DNA of 64,000 nt from SG8-30 sp963695155 (GTDB lineage Bacteria > Pseudomonadota > Gammaproteobacteria > Steroidobacterales > Steroidobacteraceae). The stretch lies in NCBI GenBank assembly GCA_963695155.1, contig CAVOGD010000005.1, forward strand, positions 432,722-496,721. The letters run 5' to 3'. The translations under genes and the position numbers were made by a program. Numbering within the stretch: the first letter of the stretch is position 1; every line of letters starts with the position of its first letter. The notes under the pieces were generated by a model. It was not told the origin of the DNA and searched no databases. It was given only the letters and a program-made list of their open reading frames with translations. This document shows, in pieces, positions 8,422 to 16,551 of this stretch.

Positions 8422-9402
8422 TCAGCCGGCCTTCACGACCCGCTGGTCGATGGCGCCGAATATGGACCTGCCGCCGGCATCCTGCATTTCGATGCGCACG
8501 CGATCGCCGAAGCTTAGGAAGGGCGTGGTCGGCTTGCCATCCGCAATAGTCTCCAGCATGCGCCGCTCGGCCAGGCAGGCGGAACCGAGCGAGCGATCGT
8601 AATTGGAGATGGTGCCGGAGCCGATGATGGCGCCGGCGCCCAGCCGCCGGGTCTTGGTCACGTGCGCGATCAGCTGGCCGAAGTCGAAGGTCATGTCCAC
8701 GCCCGCATCGGGCCGGCCGAACGGCTTGCCGTTGACCTGCACCAGCAGCGGCAGGTGCACCTTGCCGTCGCGCCAGGCGGTGCCGAGTTCGTCGGGCGTG
8801 ACCGCCACCGGCGAGAAGGCCGTGGCCGGCTTGGACTGGTAGAAGCCGAAGCCCTTGGCCAGCTCGCCCGGGATCAGGTTGCGCAGCGACCAGTCGTTGA
8901 CCAGCATCAACAGCACGATGTGCCGGCGCGCGGTGGCCGGGTCACAGGACATGGGCACGTCGTCGGTGACGACGGCGACCTCGCCTTCGAGGTCGATGCC
9001 CCACTCCTCGCTGGGGAACGGGACGTCCTGGGCGGGGCCCAGCAGGTCGTCGGAGCCGCCCTGGTAGACCAGCGGGTCGGTCCAGAACGAATCGGGCATG
9101 GTCGCGCCGCGCGCCTTGCGCACCAGTTCGACATGGTTGACGTAGGCGCTGCCGTCCACCCAGTGATGGGCGCGCGGCAGCGGCGCCATGGCCTGCGCGG
9201 GATCGAAGTCGAAGGCCTTCGCCTGCCCGGCCTCCAGCCGGTCCGCCAGCTGCCTGAGGCGTGGCGCCGTGTCCCGCCAGTCGTCCAGCGCCGCCTGCAG
9301 CGTGCCGGCGACGCCGTCCGCCCAGCACGCGCGCACGAGGTCGCGCTGCACCACGGCGAGGCGGCCGTCGCGCGTGCCGTCCCTGAGCGTCGCGAGCTTC
9401 AT
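8422..9402 (-). CDS. Fumarylacetoacetate hydrolase family protein
   Basis: 326 aa, FAH superfamily. It is predicted to hydrolyse fumarylacetoacetate to fumarate and acetoacetate, the last step of tyrosine/homogentisate degradation. An N-terminal FAH_N region (KLATLRDGTRDGRLAVV) is followed by the metal-binding catalytic domain: EEWGIDLEGEVAVVTDD (acidic ligands), NDWSLRNLIPGELAKGFGFYQSKPATAFSPVAV and GSGTISNYD. This is the bacterial 330-aa type rather than the 420-aa eukaryotic FAH. Its ATG overlaps the stop of hmgA (ATGA at 9399-9402), so translational coupling supports the pathway assignment. No maleylacetoacetate isomerase gene lies beside it. Confidence 0.85.
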   Translation of the reverse strand: MKLATLRDGTRDGRLAVVQRDLVRACWADGVAGTLQAALDDWRDTAPRLRQLADRLEAGQAKAFDFDPAQAMAPLPRAHHWVDGSAYVNHVELVRKARGATMPDSFWTDPLVYQGGSDDLLGPAQDVPFPSEEWGIDLEGEVAVVTDDVPMSCDPATARRHIVLLMLVNDWSLRNLIPGELAKGFGFYQSKPATAFSPVAVTPDELGTAWRDGKVHLPLLVQVNGKPFGRPDAGVDMTFDFGQLIAHVTKTRRLGAGAIIGSGTISNYDRSLGSACLAERRMLETIADGKPTTPFLSFGDRVRIEMQDAGGRSIFGAIDQRVVKAG

Positions 9403-10529
9403 CGGGCACTTCCTTTCCAGCTGTCCACGTAACCGTTCCATTCGACGCCCGCCGCGGCCTCGCCGACCTCGAGGGCGTCGCGCGTGTCCACCATCACGGC
9501 GTACTCGTCCGTCGCGGGCTTGGTCTGCTCGAACATCCGGGCCAGCGCCTTGGGATGCGGCCCGTGCGTGAAGCCGCAGGGGTGCAGCGTGAGCATGCCG
9601 GGATGGATGTTGTCGCGGCTGAAGAACTCGCCGGCGTGATAGAAGATGACCTCGTCGTAGTCGTCGTTGTTGTGGAAGAACGGCACCTTCAACGCGCCCG
9701 GGTCCGACTCGAAGGGCCGCGGCACGAAGGTGCAGACGACGAAGCGTCCCGCCACGAACGTCGTGTGGGCCGATGGCGGCAGGTGGTAGCGATGGCTCAT
9801 CAGCGGGCGGATGTCGCGCACGTTGATGCGGCACACGGACAGGTCGCCGTGCCAGCCGGTCGCGTCCAGCGGGTTGAACGGGAACGTCGCCGTCGAGATC
9901 CGGTTGCGGCGCTTGATGGCCACCCGCCAGGGACGCTCGTCCTGCTGGGCGCGGAACGCCTCGTCCATGCGCGGCGTGTCCAGCAGCGCCGGATCGAAGA
10001 TGGCGTGATTCCCGACCAGCCCCTTGTCCGGCAGCATGTACGACGAATTGGTGGCCTCGACCAGCAGCGTCATGACGGGCTCCGCGCATTCGAGCCGCCA
10101 CAGGGTGCCGCGCGGCAGCACGATGTAGTCACCCGCCTCGAAGGCAAGGCGCCCGAAGTCGCAGAACAGGGCGCCGCGCCCGCGGTGAATGAACAGCAGC
10201 TCGTCGCCGTCGGCGTTGCGCACCAGGTGATCCATGTTGCCGGCGGCCTGCCACAGGCGCAGCCGGCAATGCGCGTTGCTGAGCACGTCGCCGGCATCCC
10301 ACGGCGAACCGGCGACCGCATCGAGCTTCGTGAGGTCGAAGGCGCGCGGCCTGAGCGGTCCCTGGAAGTCGCTCCACGCGGTCGGCGGGTGCCGGTGGTA
10401 GAAGAACGCGGCCGGGCCGAAGAAGCCCTCCTTGCTCATCTCGCGCTCGAAGGTGCCGGGCGGCAGGTCGCAGTGCGCCTGGCGGGAGGCCTGGCCCTCG
10501 ACCCGGGAGTAACTGATGTAGCGTTTCAT
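9399..10529 (-). CDS. hmgA: Homogentisate 1,2-dioxygenase
   Basis: Non-haem Fe(II) cupin dioxygenase opening the ring of homogentisate to maleylacetoacetate. 376 aa, the shorter bacterial form. Seen: GDELLFIHRGRGALFCDFG in the N-terminal cupin. In the C-terminal cupin are PFFHNNDDYDEVIFYHAGEF, containing the predicted Glu and His iron ligands, and LHPCGFTHGPHP, which carries the distal His. It is the first gene of an hmgA-fah-aldehyde dehydrogenase run. A 20-bp palindromic site sits 33 bp upstream of its ATG, suggesting control by a dedicated repressor; no repressor gene is adjacent. hppD and maiA are absent from the window. Confidence 0.92.
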   Translation of the reverse strand: MKRYISYSRVEGQASRQAHCDLPPGTFEREMSKEGFFGPAAFFYHRHPPTAWSDFQGPLRPRAFDLTKLDAVAGSPWDAGDVLSNAHCRLRLWQAAGNMDHLVRNADGDELLFIHRGRGALFCDFGRLAFEAGDYIVLPRGTLWRLECAEPVMTLLVEATNSSYMLPDKGLVGNHAIFDPALLDTPRMDEAFRAQQDERPWRVAIKRRNRISTATFPFNPLDATGWHGDLSVCRINVRDIRPLMSHRYHLPPSAHTTFVAGRFVVCTFVPRPFESDPGALKVPFFHNNDDYDEVIFYHAGEFFSRDNIHPGMLTLHPCGFTHGPHPKALARMFEQTKPATDEYAVMVDTRDALEVGEAAAGVEWNGYVDSWKGSAR

Positions 10530-10561
10530 GCGGGAACCCTGTCGTGATGCGTCCGGCCAAT

Positions 10562-10581
10562 TTAGTTACAAATGAAACTAA
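10562..10581 (-). promoter_or_regulatory. Palindromic operator upstream of hmgA
   Basis: TTAGTTACAAATGAAACTAA: 16 of 20 positions are symmetric (TTAGTTnCAnnTGnAACTAA). It is an AT-rich island in a GC-rich context, placed 33 bp before the hmgA start where it would overlap the promoter. Symmetry and length fit a MarR- or TetR-type dimeric repressor site; which family binds is inference. Confidence 0.6.
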
Positions 10582-10624
10582 TGGCAAGGGCGGCTGCGGA
10601 GCGCCGCCGTGCGGGCCCCCCGGT

Positions 10625-11902
10625 TCAGCGCTCGAGGATGGCGGTGACGCCCATGCCGCCTGCCGTGCACACCGAGATCAAGCCGCGTCCCGAGCCTCGC
10701 TCGGCCAGCAGCTTGGCCAGCGTCGCCACGATCCGCGTGCCGGTCGCGGCGAACGGATGGCCCATGGCGACCGAGCCGCCCTTCACGTTGAGCTTGCTGC
10801 GGTCGATGCTGCCCAGCGGGCCCGGCAGGCCCAGCCGGTCGCGGCAGAACTGCGGCGACTCCCAGGCCTTGAGCGTGCACAGCACCTGCGCCGCGAACGC
10901 CTCGTGGATCTCGTAGAAGTCGAAGTCGGCCAGCGTGACGCCGGCATCCGCCAGCATGCGCGGAACCGCGTAGGCGGGCGCCATCAGCAGGCCCTCGCTG
11001 CCCGCGAAGTCGACGGCGGCGGTCTTGCCGAAGGTGAGGCAGGCCTGCACCGGCAGGCCGCGCGCGCGGGCCCAGTCCTCGCTCGCCAGCAATGCGGCCG
11101 AGGCCCCGTCGGTCATCGGCGTGCTGTTGCCGGCGGTCAGCGTGCCGTCCCTGGCGAAGGACGGCCTGAGCTTCGCCAGCCGCTCGAGGCTGGTGTCGGC
11201 CCGCACGTTGTTGTCCGACTCGAGCCCCTGGTAGGGCACGACGAGGTCGGCGTAGAAGCCGGTGGCGAATGCGTCGGCGGTGCGCCGATGGCTCTCCAGC
11301 GCCAGCGCGTCCTGCGCCTCGCGGGTAACCGACCAGGTGCGTGCCATGGCCTCGCAGCTCTGGCCCATGGACAGCCCCGTGCGCGGCTCGGTCACGCCGG
11401 GCAGCAGCGGCTTGAAGTGGCGCGGCCGCAGCCCCAGCCACGGGCGCACTTTCTGGCCGAAGGAGCGGCCCCGGAAACTGGCGAGCAATAGCTGCTGGTA
11501 ATCGCGTGAATAGACGATCGGCGCGTCGCTGATGGTGTCCACGCCGCCGGCGATGCCGCAGTCGATCTGCCCCAGGGCGATCTTGTTGGCGACCAGCAGC
11601 GCGGCTTCGAGGCTCGTACCGCAGGCGCGCTGCAGGTCGAGACCCGGCGTCTCGGGGGACAACCCGCTGTCGAGCACGCTTTCGCGCACCAGGTTCCACT
11701 GGCTGGAGTGCTTGATGACCGCGCCGGCGACGACCTCGCCCAGGCGCTCGCCCGCCAGCCCGAAGCGATCCACGACGGCCCTGAGCGTCGCGGTGAGCAT
11801 CTCCTGGTTGCCGACCCGCGCATAGGCGCCGTGCGAGCGCGCGAACGGAATCCGGGCGCCGCCGATGATGGCGACCCGCCTGACCTGTGACCCGACCAGC
11901 AT
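10625..11902 (-). CDS. Acetyl-CoA C-acyltransferase (thiolase, FadI-like)
   Basis: 425-aa thiolase, degradative type: cleaves 3-ketoacyl-CoA with CoA. The acyl-accepting Cys is in QRACGTSLEA, catalytic His residues are in EIHEAFAAQ and GHPFAATGTR, and the second Cys is in CTAGGMG. The RVAIIGGARIPFARS start and long loop domain resemble FadI more than PhaA. ATG 11902 is preceded by GGAGGTCAATC, an excellent ribosome-binding site; the upstream ATG-like codons lack homology. It lies 95 bp upstream of hmgA but is separated from it by the operator, so it is probably a distinct unit. No hydratase/dehydrogenase (fadJ) neighbour is present. Confidence 0.87.
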   Translation of the reverse strand: MLVGSQVRRVAIIGGARIPFARSHGAYARVGNQEMLTATLRAVVDRFGLAGERLGEVVAGAVIKHSSQWNLVRESVLDSGLSPETPGLDLQRACGTSLEAALLVANKIALGQIDCGIAGGVDTISDAPIVYSRDYQQLLLASFRGRSFGQKVRPWLGLRPRHFKPLLPGVTEPRTGLSMGQSCEAMARTWSVTREAQDALALESHRRTADAFATGFYADLVVPYQGLESDNNVRADTSLERLAKLRPSFARDGTLTAGNSTPMTDGASAALLASEDWARARGLPVQACLTFGKTAAVDFAGSEGLLMAPAYAVPRMLADAGVTLADFDFYEIHEAFAAQVLCTLKAWESPQFCRDRLGLPGPLGSIDRSKLNVKGGSVAMGHPFAATGTRIVATLAKLLAERGSGRGLISVCTAGGMGVTAILER

Positions 11903-12047
11903 GATTGACCTCCGCAGCGGCGTAGCGGGAACCGGCACCGGCATGCCGATTGCGCCCGGCGGCGCGCCGGGGCGGCGGGTCGCGCTGCCGGTTCAGTTAG
12001 AATGCCACTCCCGCACACTTCCCGCCACGGCGGGCCCGCGGCCCGCA

Positions 12048-13430
12048 ATGCCAGATATTCACACGACGAAAGCCCGCTTCCGGCGCGACTCGGCGGCCAT
12101 CCTGGTGCTGGGCGGGCCGCTCCTGGTCAACAACCTCGTGCTGGCCGGCATGTCGGTCGCCAACACCGTGGCCGCCGGGCGGCTCGGCCCGGAACCGCTG
12201 GCCGGCATCGCGGTGGGCGTCAGCTACTACAACATGTTCTGGCTGATGGGCCTCGGCGTGCTGCTGGCGCTGCCGGCGCTGGTGGCGCACGCCTACGGGG
12301 CCGGCCGGGACGAGGAGGTCGGTCATCGCTTCCGCCAGGGGTTGTGGCTGTCGCAGCTGATGGCGGTGCCGCTGATCCTGGCGCTGCTGGCGGCGAGGCC
12401 GGTGCTCGAGTGGTTCGGCACCGACCCGCGCACGATTCCGCACGCGGTCGGCTATGTGCACACGATGGCGTTCGGCATGCCGGCCATACTGGGGTTCCTG
12501 GCGCACCGCTACATGACGGAGGGCATCGGCTGGACGCGGCCGATCATGTTCACCGCGGGGCTCGGCCTCAGCGTGAACATCGCGGGAAACTGGGTGTTCA
12601 CGCTGGGCAACCTCGGCGTGCCGAGCCTGGGCGCGACCGGCTGCGCGGTGGCGACCGTGCTCGCGCAATGGTCGATGCTGGCAGGCATGCACTTCTACCA
12701 GCGCCGCCACGCCGTGTACGCGCGGTTCGGCCTGTTCTCGCGCTTTGAGTGGCCGCACAAGGGCACCCTGCGCGACATCCTGGCGCTGGGGCTGCCGATC
12801 GGCGGCAGCGTCGTGTCCGAGGGCGCGCTGTTCTCGGTGGCGGGGCTGTTGATGGGCACGCTGGGCACGGAAATCGTCGCGGCCCACCAGGTCGCGCTGA
12901 TCTGGGGCTCGCTCATGTTCATGGTTCCGCTGGCATTCCACTCGGCGACCACGATCCACGTCGGGCACAAGCTCGGCGCGGGCAACGTCGAGGCCGGGCG
13001 CTTCGCAGGCTGGACCGGTGTGGCGATGTGTGCCCTGTTCATGGCGGTATCGGCGGTGGTCATCCTGCTGTTCCGGCACCAGATCGTCATGCTGTTCACG
13101 GCGGACCCCGACGTGCGCGTGATGGCAGCGGGCCTGCTTCTTTTCGTGGCGATCTTCAACATCCCGGACGGCGTGCAGGTGGGTGCCGCCGGCGCGCTGC
13201 GCGGCTTCAAGGACGCCAAGGTGCCGATGGCGATGAATTTCATCGCCTACTGGTTGATCGGCTTCCCCATCGCATGGTGGCTTGGGATTCACACGGGGCT
13301 CGGGCCGCGCGGCATCTGGCTGGGCCTGATCTTCGGGCTGTTCGCCTGCGCCGTGCTGCTGGCCTGGCGTTACCGCGCGATCGCCGACCGGGAAGTGGCC
13401 AGGGCAGCTGCGCCGCCCGGGACGCTATGA
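12048..13430 (+). CDS. MATE-family multidrug/Na+ antiporter (NorM-like)
   Basis: 460-aa inner-membrane protein with 12 predicted helices in two homologous bundles, the size of NorM. Seen: GGPLLVNNLVLAGMSVANTVAAGRLGPEPLAGIAVG (helices 1-2), GRLG/AHAYGAGR loop, and the second-half counterpart LGLPIGGSVVSEGALFSVAGLLMGTLG...AAHQVALIWGSLMFMVPLAFHSA. MATE carriers export cationic drugs in exchange for Na+ or H+; the substrate here is unknown. ATG 12048 is the start that places the first helix correctly. A TAGAAT -10-like hexamer is at 11997-12002. Divergent from the thiolase. Confidence 0.88.
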   Translation: MPDIHTTKARFRRDSAAILVLGGPLLVNNLVLAGMSVANTVAAGRLGPEPLAGIAVGVSYYNMFWLMGLGVLLALPALVAHAYGAGRDEEVGHRFRQGLWLSQLMAVPLILALLAARPVLEWFGTDPRTIPHAVGYVHTMAFGMPAILGFLAHRYMTEGIGWTRPIMFTAGLGLSVNIAGNWVFTLGNLGVPSLGATGCAVATVLAQWSMLAGMHFYQRRHAVYARFGLFSRFEWPHKGTLRDILALGLPIGGSVVSEGALFSVAGLLMGTLGTEIVAAHQVALIWGSLMFMVPLAFHSATTIHVGHKLGAGNVEAGRFAGWTGVAMCALFMAVSAVVILLFRHQIVMLFTADPDVRVMAAGLLLFVAIFNIPDGVQVGAAGALRGFKDAKVPMAMNFIAYWLIGFPIAWWLGIHTGLGPRGIWLGLIFGLFACAVLLAWRYRAIADREVARAAAPPGTL

Positions 13431-13463
13431 TCTGCCGGGCTGGGGCGACAGAGGAGGCCGGCG

Positions 13464-14333
13464 GTGCGACCTGAAGTGAGGCCATTCTTCCAGGCGCAGT
13501 CCTCGACGTGGGGCTACGTCCTGCACGACGGCCAGGCGGCCGCGGTCATCGATCCCGCGCTCGAATTCGACGTGGCGTCCGGCCGGATCGGCACGCAATC
13601 GGTCACCGAGATGCTCGCTTACCTGCGCGCGAAGAAACTCGACGTGCAGTGGATCCTGGAGACGCACGCCCACGCGGACCACCCCACGGCAGCTGCCTGG
13701 CTCAGGGAACGGGCCGGCGGCCGCATCGCCATCGGCGCGGGCATCCGCGACGTGCAGGCCGCGTTCCGGGACCTGCTGGACCTGGGTCCGGATTTTCCCG
13801 TGGACGGCAGCCAGTTCGACAAGCTGTTCGACGCCGGCGAACGCTTCCGGACCGGTGCGCTGGAAGCGGTCGTCATCGCGACGCCGGGCCACACGCCGGA
13901 CAGCGTGAGCTACCTGTTCGGCGATGCGCTGTTCGTCGGCGACACGATCTTCATGCCGGACAGCGGCAGCGCCCGCTGCGACTTTCCGGGCGGCGATGCG
14001 CGCAGCCTGTACGCGTCGGTGCAGCAGCTCTACCTGTTGCCGGGCGCCACCCGGGTGTTCGCCTGCCACGACTACCAGCCGGGCGGCCGCGAGGCGCGTT
14101 GCGAATCCAGCATCGATGAGCAGCGCGGGCAGAACATCCACCTGCAGCAGGCCACGACCGAGCAGGAGTTCGTGGCGCTGCGCACTGCGCGCGATGCCGG
14201 CCTCGCCGTGCCCGCCCGGCTCTATCCGTCGCTGCAGGTGAACCTGCGCGCGGGCATGCTGCCGCCGCGGTCCGCGAACGGGCGGCGCTACATCAAGATC
14301 CCGCTCGCGGAAGGGGAGCCCGAGGGGACCTGA
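13464..14333 (+). CDS. MBL-fold metallo-hydrolase (persulfide-dioxygenase/Blh-like)
   Basis: 289-aa metallo-beta-lactamase fold. Metal ligands: HAHADHP (residues about 68-74), His in ATPGHTPDS, Asp in GDTIFMPDSGSARCDFPGG and His in FACHDYQPGG. The DSGSARCDFPGGDA signature and overall length match ETHE1/Blh-type sulfur dioxygenases, which oxidise glutathione persulfide using one Fe(II). Unlike short ETHE1 it has a C-terminal extension (ARLYPSLQVNLRAG), typical of the Blh branch that works with the BigR repressor; no bigR is adjacent. Start GTG 13464 has GAGGAGG six bases upstream. It follows the MATE gene by 33 bp. Confidence 0.8.
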   Translation: MRPEVRPFFQAQSSTWGYVLHDGQAAAVIDPALEFDVASGRIGTQSVTEMLAYLRAKKLDVQWILETHAHADHPTAAAWLRERAGGRIAIGAGIRDVQAAFRDLLDLGPDFPVDGSQFDKLFDAGERFRTGALEAVVIATPGHTPDSVSYLFGDALFVGDTIFMPDSGSARCDFPGGDARSLYASVQQLYLLPGATRVFACHDYQPGGREARCESSIDEQRGQNIHLQQATTEQEFVALRTARDAGLAVPARLYPSLQVNLRAGMLPPRSANGRRYIKIPLAEGEPEGT

Positions 14334-14369
14334 CCGCCGGGGCGCCCGCGACGATCACCCCGCTGTGGC

Positions 14370-14398
14370 TTGTGCCTGGGTCCGCTCGCCGCCATACT
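14370..14398 (+). promoter_or_regulatory. Predicted trp operon promoter
   Basis: TTGTGC (14370-14375) and CATACT (14393-14398) are separated by exactly 17 bp. The predicted transcription start falls at about 14404-14407, on the leader-peptide ATG, so the leader mRNA could be leaderless. Confidence 0.45.
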
Positions 14399-14406
14399 CA
14401 CTCGTC

Positions 14407-14484
14407 ATGAATGCCCGCGTGACCAAGCCGTTGACCGCCTGCTGGTGGTGGAACCGCTCAAAGGAGTGGACGCCGGGCGTTTGA
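14407..14484 (+). CDS. trpL: trp leader peptide (attenuation)
   Basis: 25-codon reading frame beginning MNARVTKPLTACWWWNRSKE and ending WTPGV. It has three consecutive TGG codons (14443-14451) plus a fourth at 14467-14469. It lies between the promoter and trpE and its Trp run sits just 5' of an RNA hairpin, as in classical Trp attenuators. When Trp-tRNA is scarce a ribosome stalled here would cover the proximal hairpin arm and allow antitermination. There is no Shine-Dalgarno before the ATG, consistent with leaderless translation if the predicted start site is right. Confidence 0.85.
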   Translation: MNARVTKPLTACWWWNRSKEWTPGV

Positions 14485-14540
14485 CCGTATTTTCCTGAGT
14501 ACCCGACCCATCTCCGAGCACGCGCCGGGGGTGGGTTTTT
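14454..14540 (+). terminator. trp attenuator (1:2, 2:3 antiterminator, 3:4 terminator)
   Basis: Segment 1:2 is CCGCTC (14454-14459), loop AAAG, GAGTGG (14464-14469), with one G-U pair. The 3:4 terminator runs 14506-14536 with an 11-bp stem, two of the pairs being G-U, from ACCCATCTCCG to its partner ending GTGGGT. Five T follow (14536-14540). The antiterminator pairs GGAGTGG (14463-14469) with CCATCTCC (14508-14515), which is the terminator's left arm, so the two folds exclude each other. The terminator ends 35 bp before the trpE ATG. Confidence 0.82.
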
Positions 14541-14575
14541 CTTGGCTCCCCCCGGCCCAGTGACGCGAGGAGCCG

Positions 14576-15961
14576 ATGAAAGCACCGTTCGACATTCCCG
14601 CCGATCTCGATACGCCGGTCTCGGCGTACCTCAAGCTCGCGCCTTTCGGTCCCCGGCTGCTGCTGGAGAGCGTGGAGGGCGGCGAGCGCGTGGCCCGCTA
14701 CTCGTTCATCGGTTTCGGCGAGTGCATGGAGGTGCGCCTGGACGGATCGGGCCTGCGCATCGATGGCGCCGCGCAGGCCGCGCCGGCCGGGAGCGCGGCG
14801 TTGCTCGGCGCACTGCGACAGGCGCTGGCGCGCGCCCCCAGGCCGCTGCCCGACATCCCGGGCGTGCCGCTGGCCGGTGGCCTCGTGGGCGTATCGGCCT
14901 ACGACATCGTGAGGCATTTCGAGCGCCTGCCCCAGCGCCGGCCCGCGGACCTGCCGGTGCCCGACGCCTGTTACCTGGCGCCGCGCTCGTTCCTGGTGTT
15001 CGACCACGTCACGCGCGGCATGGCGCTGCTGCATGCGGGACCGGAAGCGGAACGTCAGGCGCTGCGCCGCGACATCGTGCGCGCGTTGCGCGGGCCGGTC
15101 CCGGGCACGCGCGCCGGCGCCGCCATGTCGCCGGCGACCGCCAGCCTGAGCGCGGGCGCGTTCGGCTCAGCGGTGCAGCGAGCGAAGGAACACATCGCCG
15201 CGGGCGACGTCTACCAGCTGGTGCTGTCGGTGCGCTACTCGGGCGAGTGCGACCTCGACCCGTTCCAGGCCTACCGTGCGCTGCGGTTGCTCAACCCCTC
15301 GCCGTACATGTACTACTGCGACCTCGGCGGCCTGACCGTGGTGGGTTCGTCGCCGGAGGCGCTGGTGAGACTGAACGGGCGTCATGCGCGGCTCAGGCCC
15401 ATCGCCGGCACGCGGCCGCGTGCCGAAGACCCCGAACTGGATGCCGCGCTCGAGCGGGAACTGCTCGCGGACGTCAAGGAAAATGCCGAACACGTCATGC
15501 TGGTGGACCTGGCCCGCAACGACCTGGGCCGCGTGGCCGCGGCCGGTTCGGTGCGCGTCGACCCCTACCGGGTCGTCGAGCGGTACAGCCACGTGATGCA
15601 CCTGGTGAGCGGCGTGGAAGGCACCCTGGCGCCGCCGCACGACATGTTCGACCTGTTTGCGGCGGCGTTCCCGGCGGGTACGCTGGTCGGTGCGCCCAAG
15701 GTCCGCGCCATGCAGCTCATCGACGAGCTCGAGCCCGTCGGCCGCGGCCTGTACGGCGGCACGGTGGGCTACTTCGGCAACGGCGGCGACATGGACCAGG
15801 CAATCACGATCCGCACGCTGGTGTTCACGGATGGCCGCTATGCCTACCAGGCCGGCGCCGGGATCGTGGCCGACAGTTCGCCGGAGCGGGAGCACGACGA
15901 AGTGCTGGCCAAGAGCGCCGTGCTGGCGCGGGCGCTGGAACTCGCCAGGGAGGGCCTGTGA
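14576..15961 (+). CDS. trpE: Anthranilate synthase component I
   Basis: Catalytic subunit converting chorismate plus ammonia (from TrpG) to anthranilate, the committed step to tryptophan. 461 aa. The N-terminal domain contains LLESVEGGERVARYSFIG, an LLES-type element that in TrpE forms the Trp feedback site. The chorismate-binding domain has VYQLVLSVRY, NPSPYMYY, RPIAGTRPR, ENAEHVMLVDLARNDLGR and GAPKVRAMQLIDELEP. C-terminal AGAGIVADSSPEREHDEVLAKSAVLARAL is typical. Shine-Dalgarno GAGGAG precedes ATG 14576. Its stop overlaps trpG by 4 bp (GTGA). Expected to be controlled by the upstream attenuator. Confidence 0.96.
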   Translation: MKAPFDIPADLDTPVSAYLKLAPFGPRLLLESVEGGERVARYSFIGFGECMEVRLDGSGLRIDGAAQAAPAGSAALLGALRQALARAPRPLPDIPGVPLAGGLVGVSAYDIVRHFERLPQRRPADLPVPDACYLAPRSFLVFDHVTRGMALLHAGPEAERQALRRDIVRALRGPVPGTRAGAAMSPATASLSAGAFGSAVQRAKEHIAAGDVYQLVLSVRYSGECDLDPFQAYRALRLLNPSPYMYYCDLGGLTVVGSSPEALVRLNGRHARLRPIAGTRPRAEDPELDAALERELLADVKENAEHVMLVDLARNDLGRVAAAGSVRVDPYRVVERYSHVMHLVSGVEGTLAPPHDMFDLFAAAFPAGTLVGAPKVRAMQLIDELEPVGRGLYGGTVGYFGNGGDMDQAITIRTLVFTDGRYAYQAGAGIVADSSPEREHDEVLAKSAVLARALELAREGL

Positions 15962-16551
15962 AGCCTCGCCTGTTGCTCATCGACAACTACGATTCCTTCA
16001 CCTACAACCTGGTGCAGGCCTTCCTGGTGCTGGGCGCCGAAGTGCTGGTGCGGCGCAATGACGAGGTCACGGTGGCCGGCGCCCGCGCGCTGGCGCCGAC
16101 CCATCTGTGCATCTCGCCGGGACCCGGCACCCCCGGCGACGCGGGCGTGTCGAAGCCGATGATCGAGGCCTTTGCGGGCCGCGTGCCGGTACTGGGCGTG
16201 TGCCTGGGCCACCAGTCGCTGGTCGAGGTGTTCGGTGGCAGGGTGGTGCGGGCCGGGCGCCTGATGCACGGCAAGACTTCGCCGGTGCACCATGACGGCA
16301 GCGGGCTGTTCAAGGGCCTGCCGGATCCGCTCGAGGCCGGTCGCTATCACTCGCTGATCGCCGAGCGCGACGCCATTCCCGACGTGCTGGTCGTTACCGC
16401 CTGGACGCCCGAGCGGGAGGTCATGGGCGTGCGTCACCGCGACCTGGCCGTCGAGGGGCTGCAGTTCCATCCTGAAAGCATCCTGACGCCGGACGGCCCG
16501 CGCCTGCTGGCCAACTTCCTCGGCCAGGCCGCGGGGAGCGGGACGCGATGA
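15958..16551 (+). CDS. trpG: Anthranilate synthase component II (glutamine amidotransferase)
   Basis: 197-aa class I glutamine amidotransferase giving ammonia to TrpE, and possibly also serving PabB since no second copy is seen. Start LLLIDNYDSFTYNLVQ, oxyanion region ISPGPGTPGDAG, nucleophile in GVCLGHQSL, and the His-Glu pair in GLQFHPESIL. GTG start at 15958 overlaps the trpE stop; its own stop overlaps the trpD ATG (ATGA), so the three proteins are probably translationally coupled. Confidence 0.96.
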   Translation: MKPRLLLIDNYDSFTYNLVQAFLVLGAEVLVRRNDEVTVAGARALAPTHLCISPGPGTPGDAGVSKPMIEAFAGRVPVLGVCLGHQSLVEVFGGRVVRAGRLMHGKTSPVHHDGSGLFKGLPDPLEAGRYHSLIAERDAIPDVLVVTAWTPEREVMGVRHRDLAVEGLQFHPESILTPDGPRLLANFLGQAAGSGTR

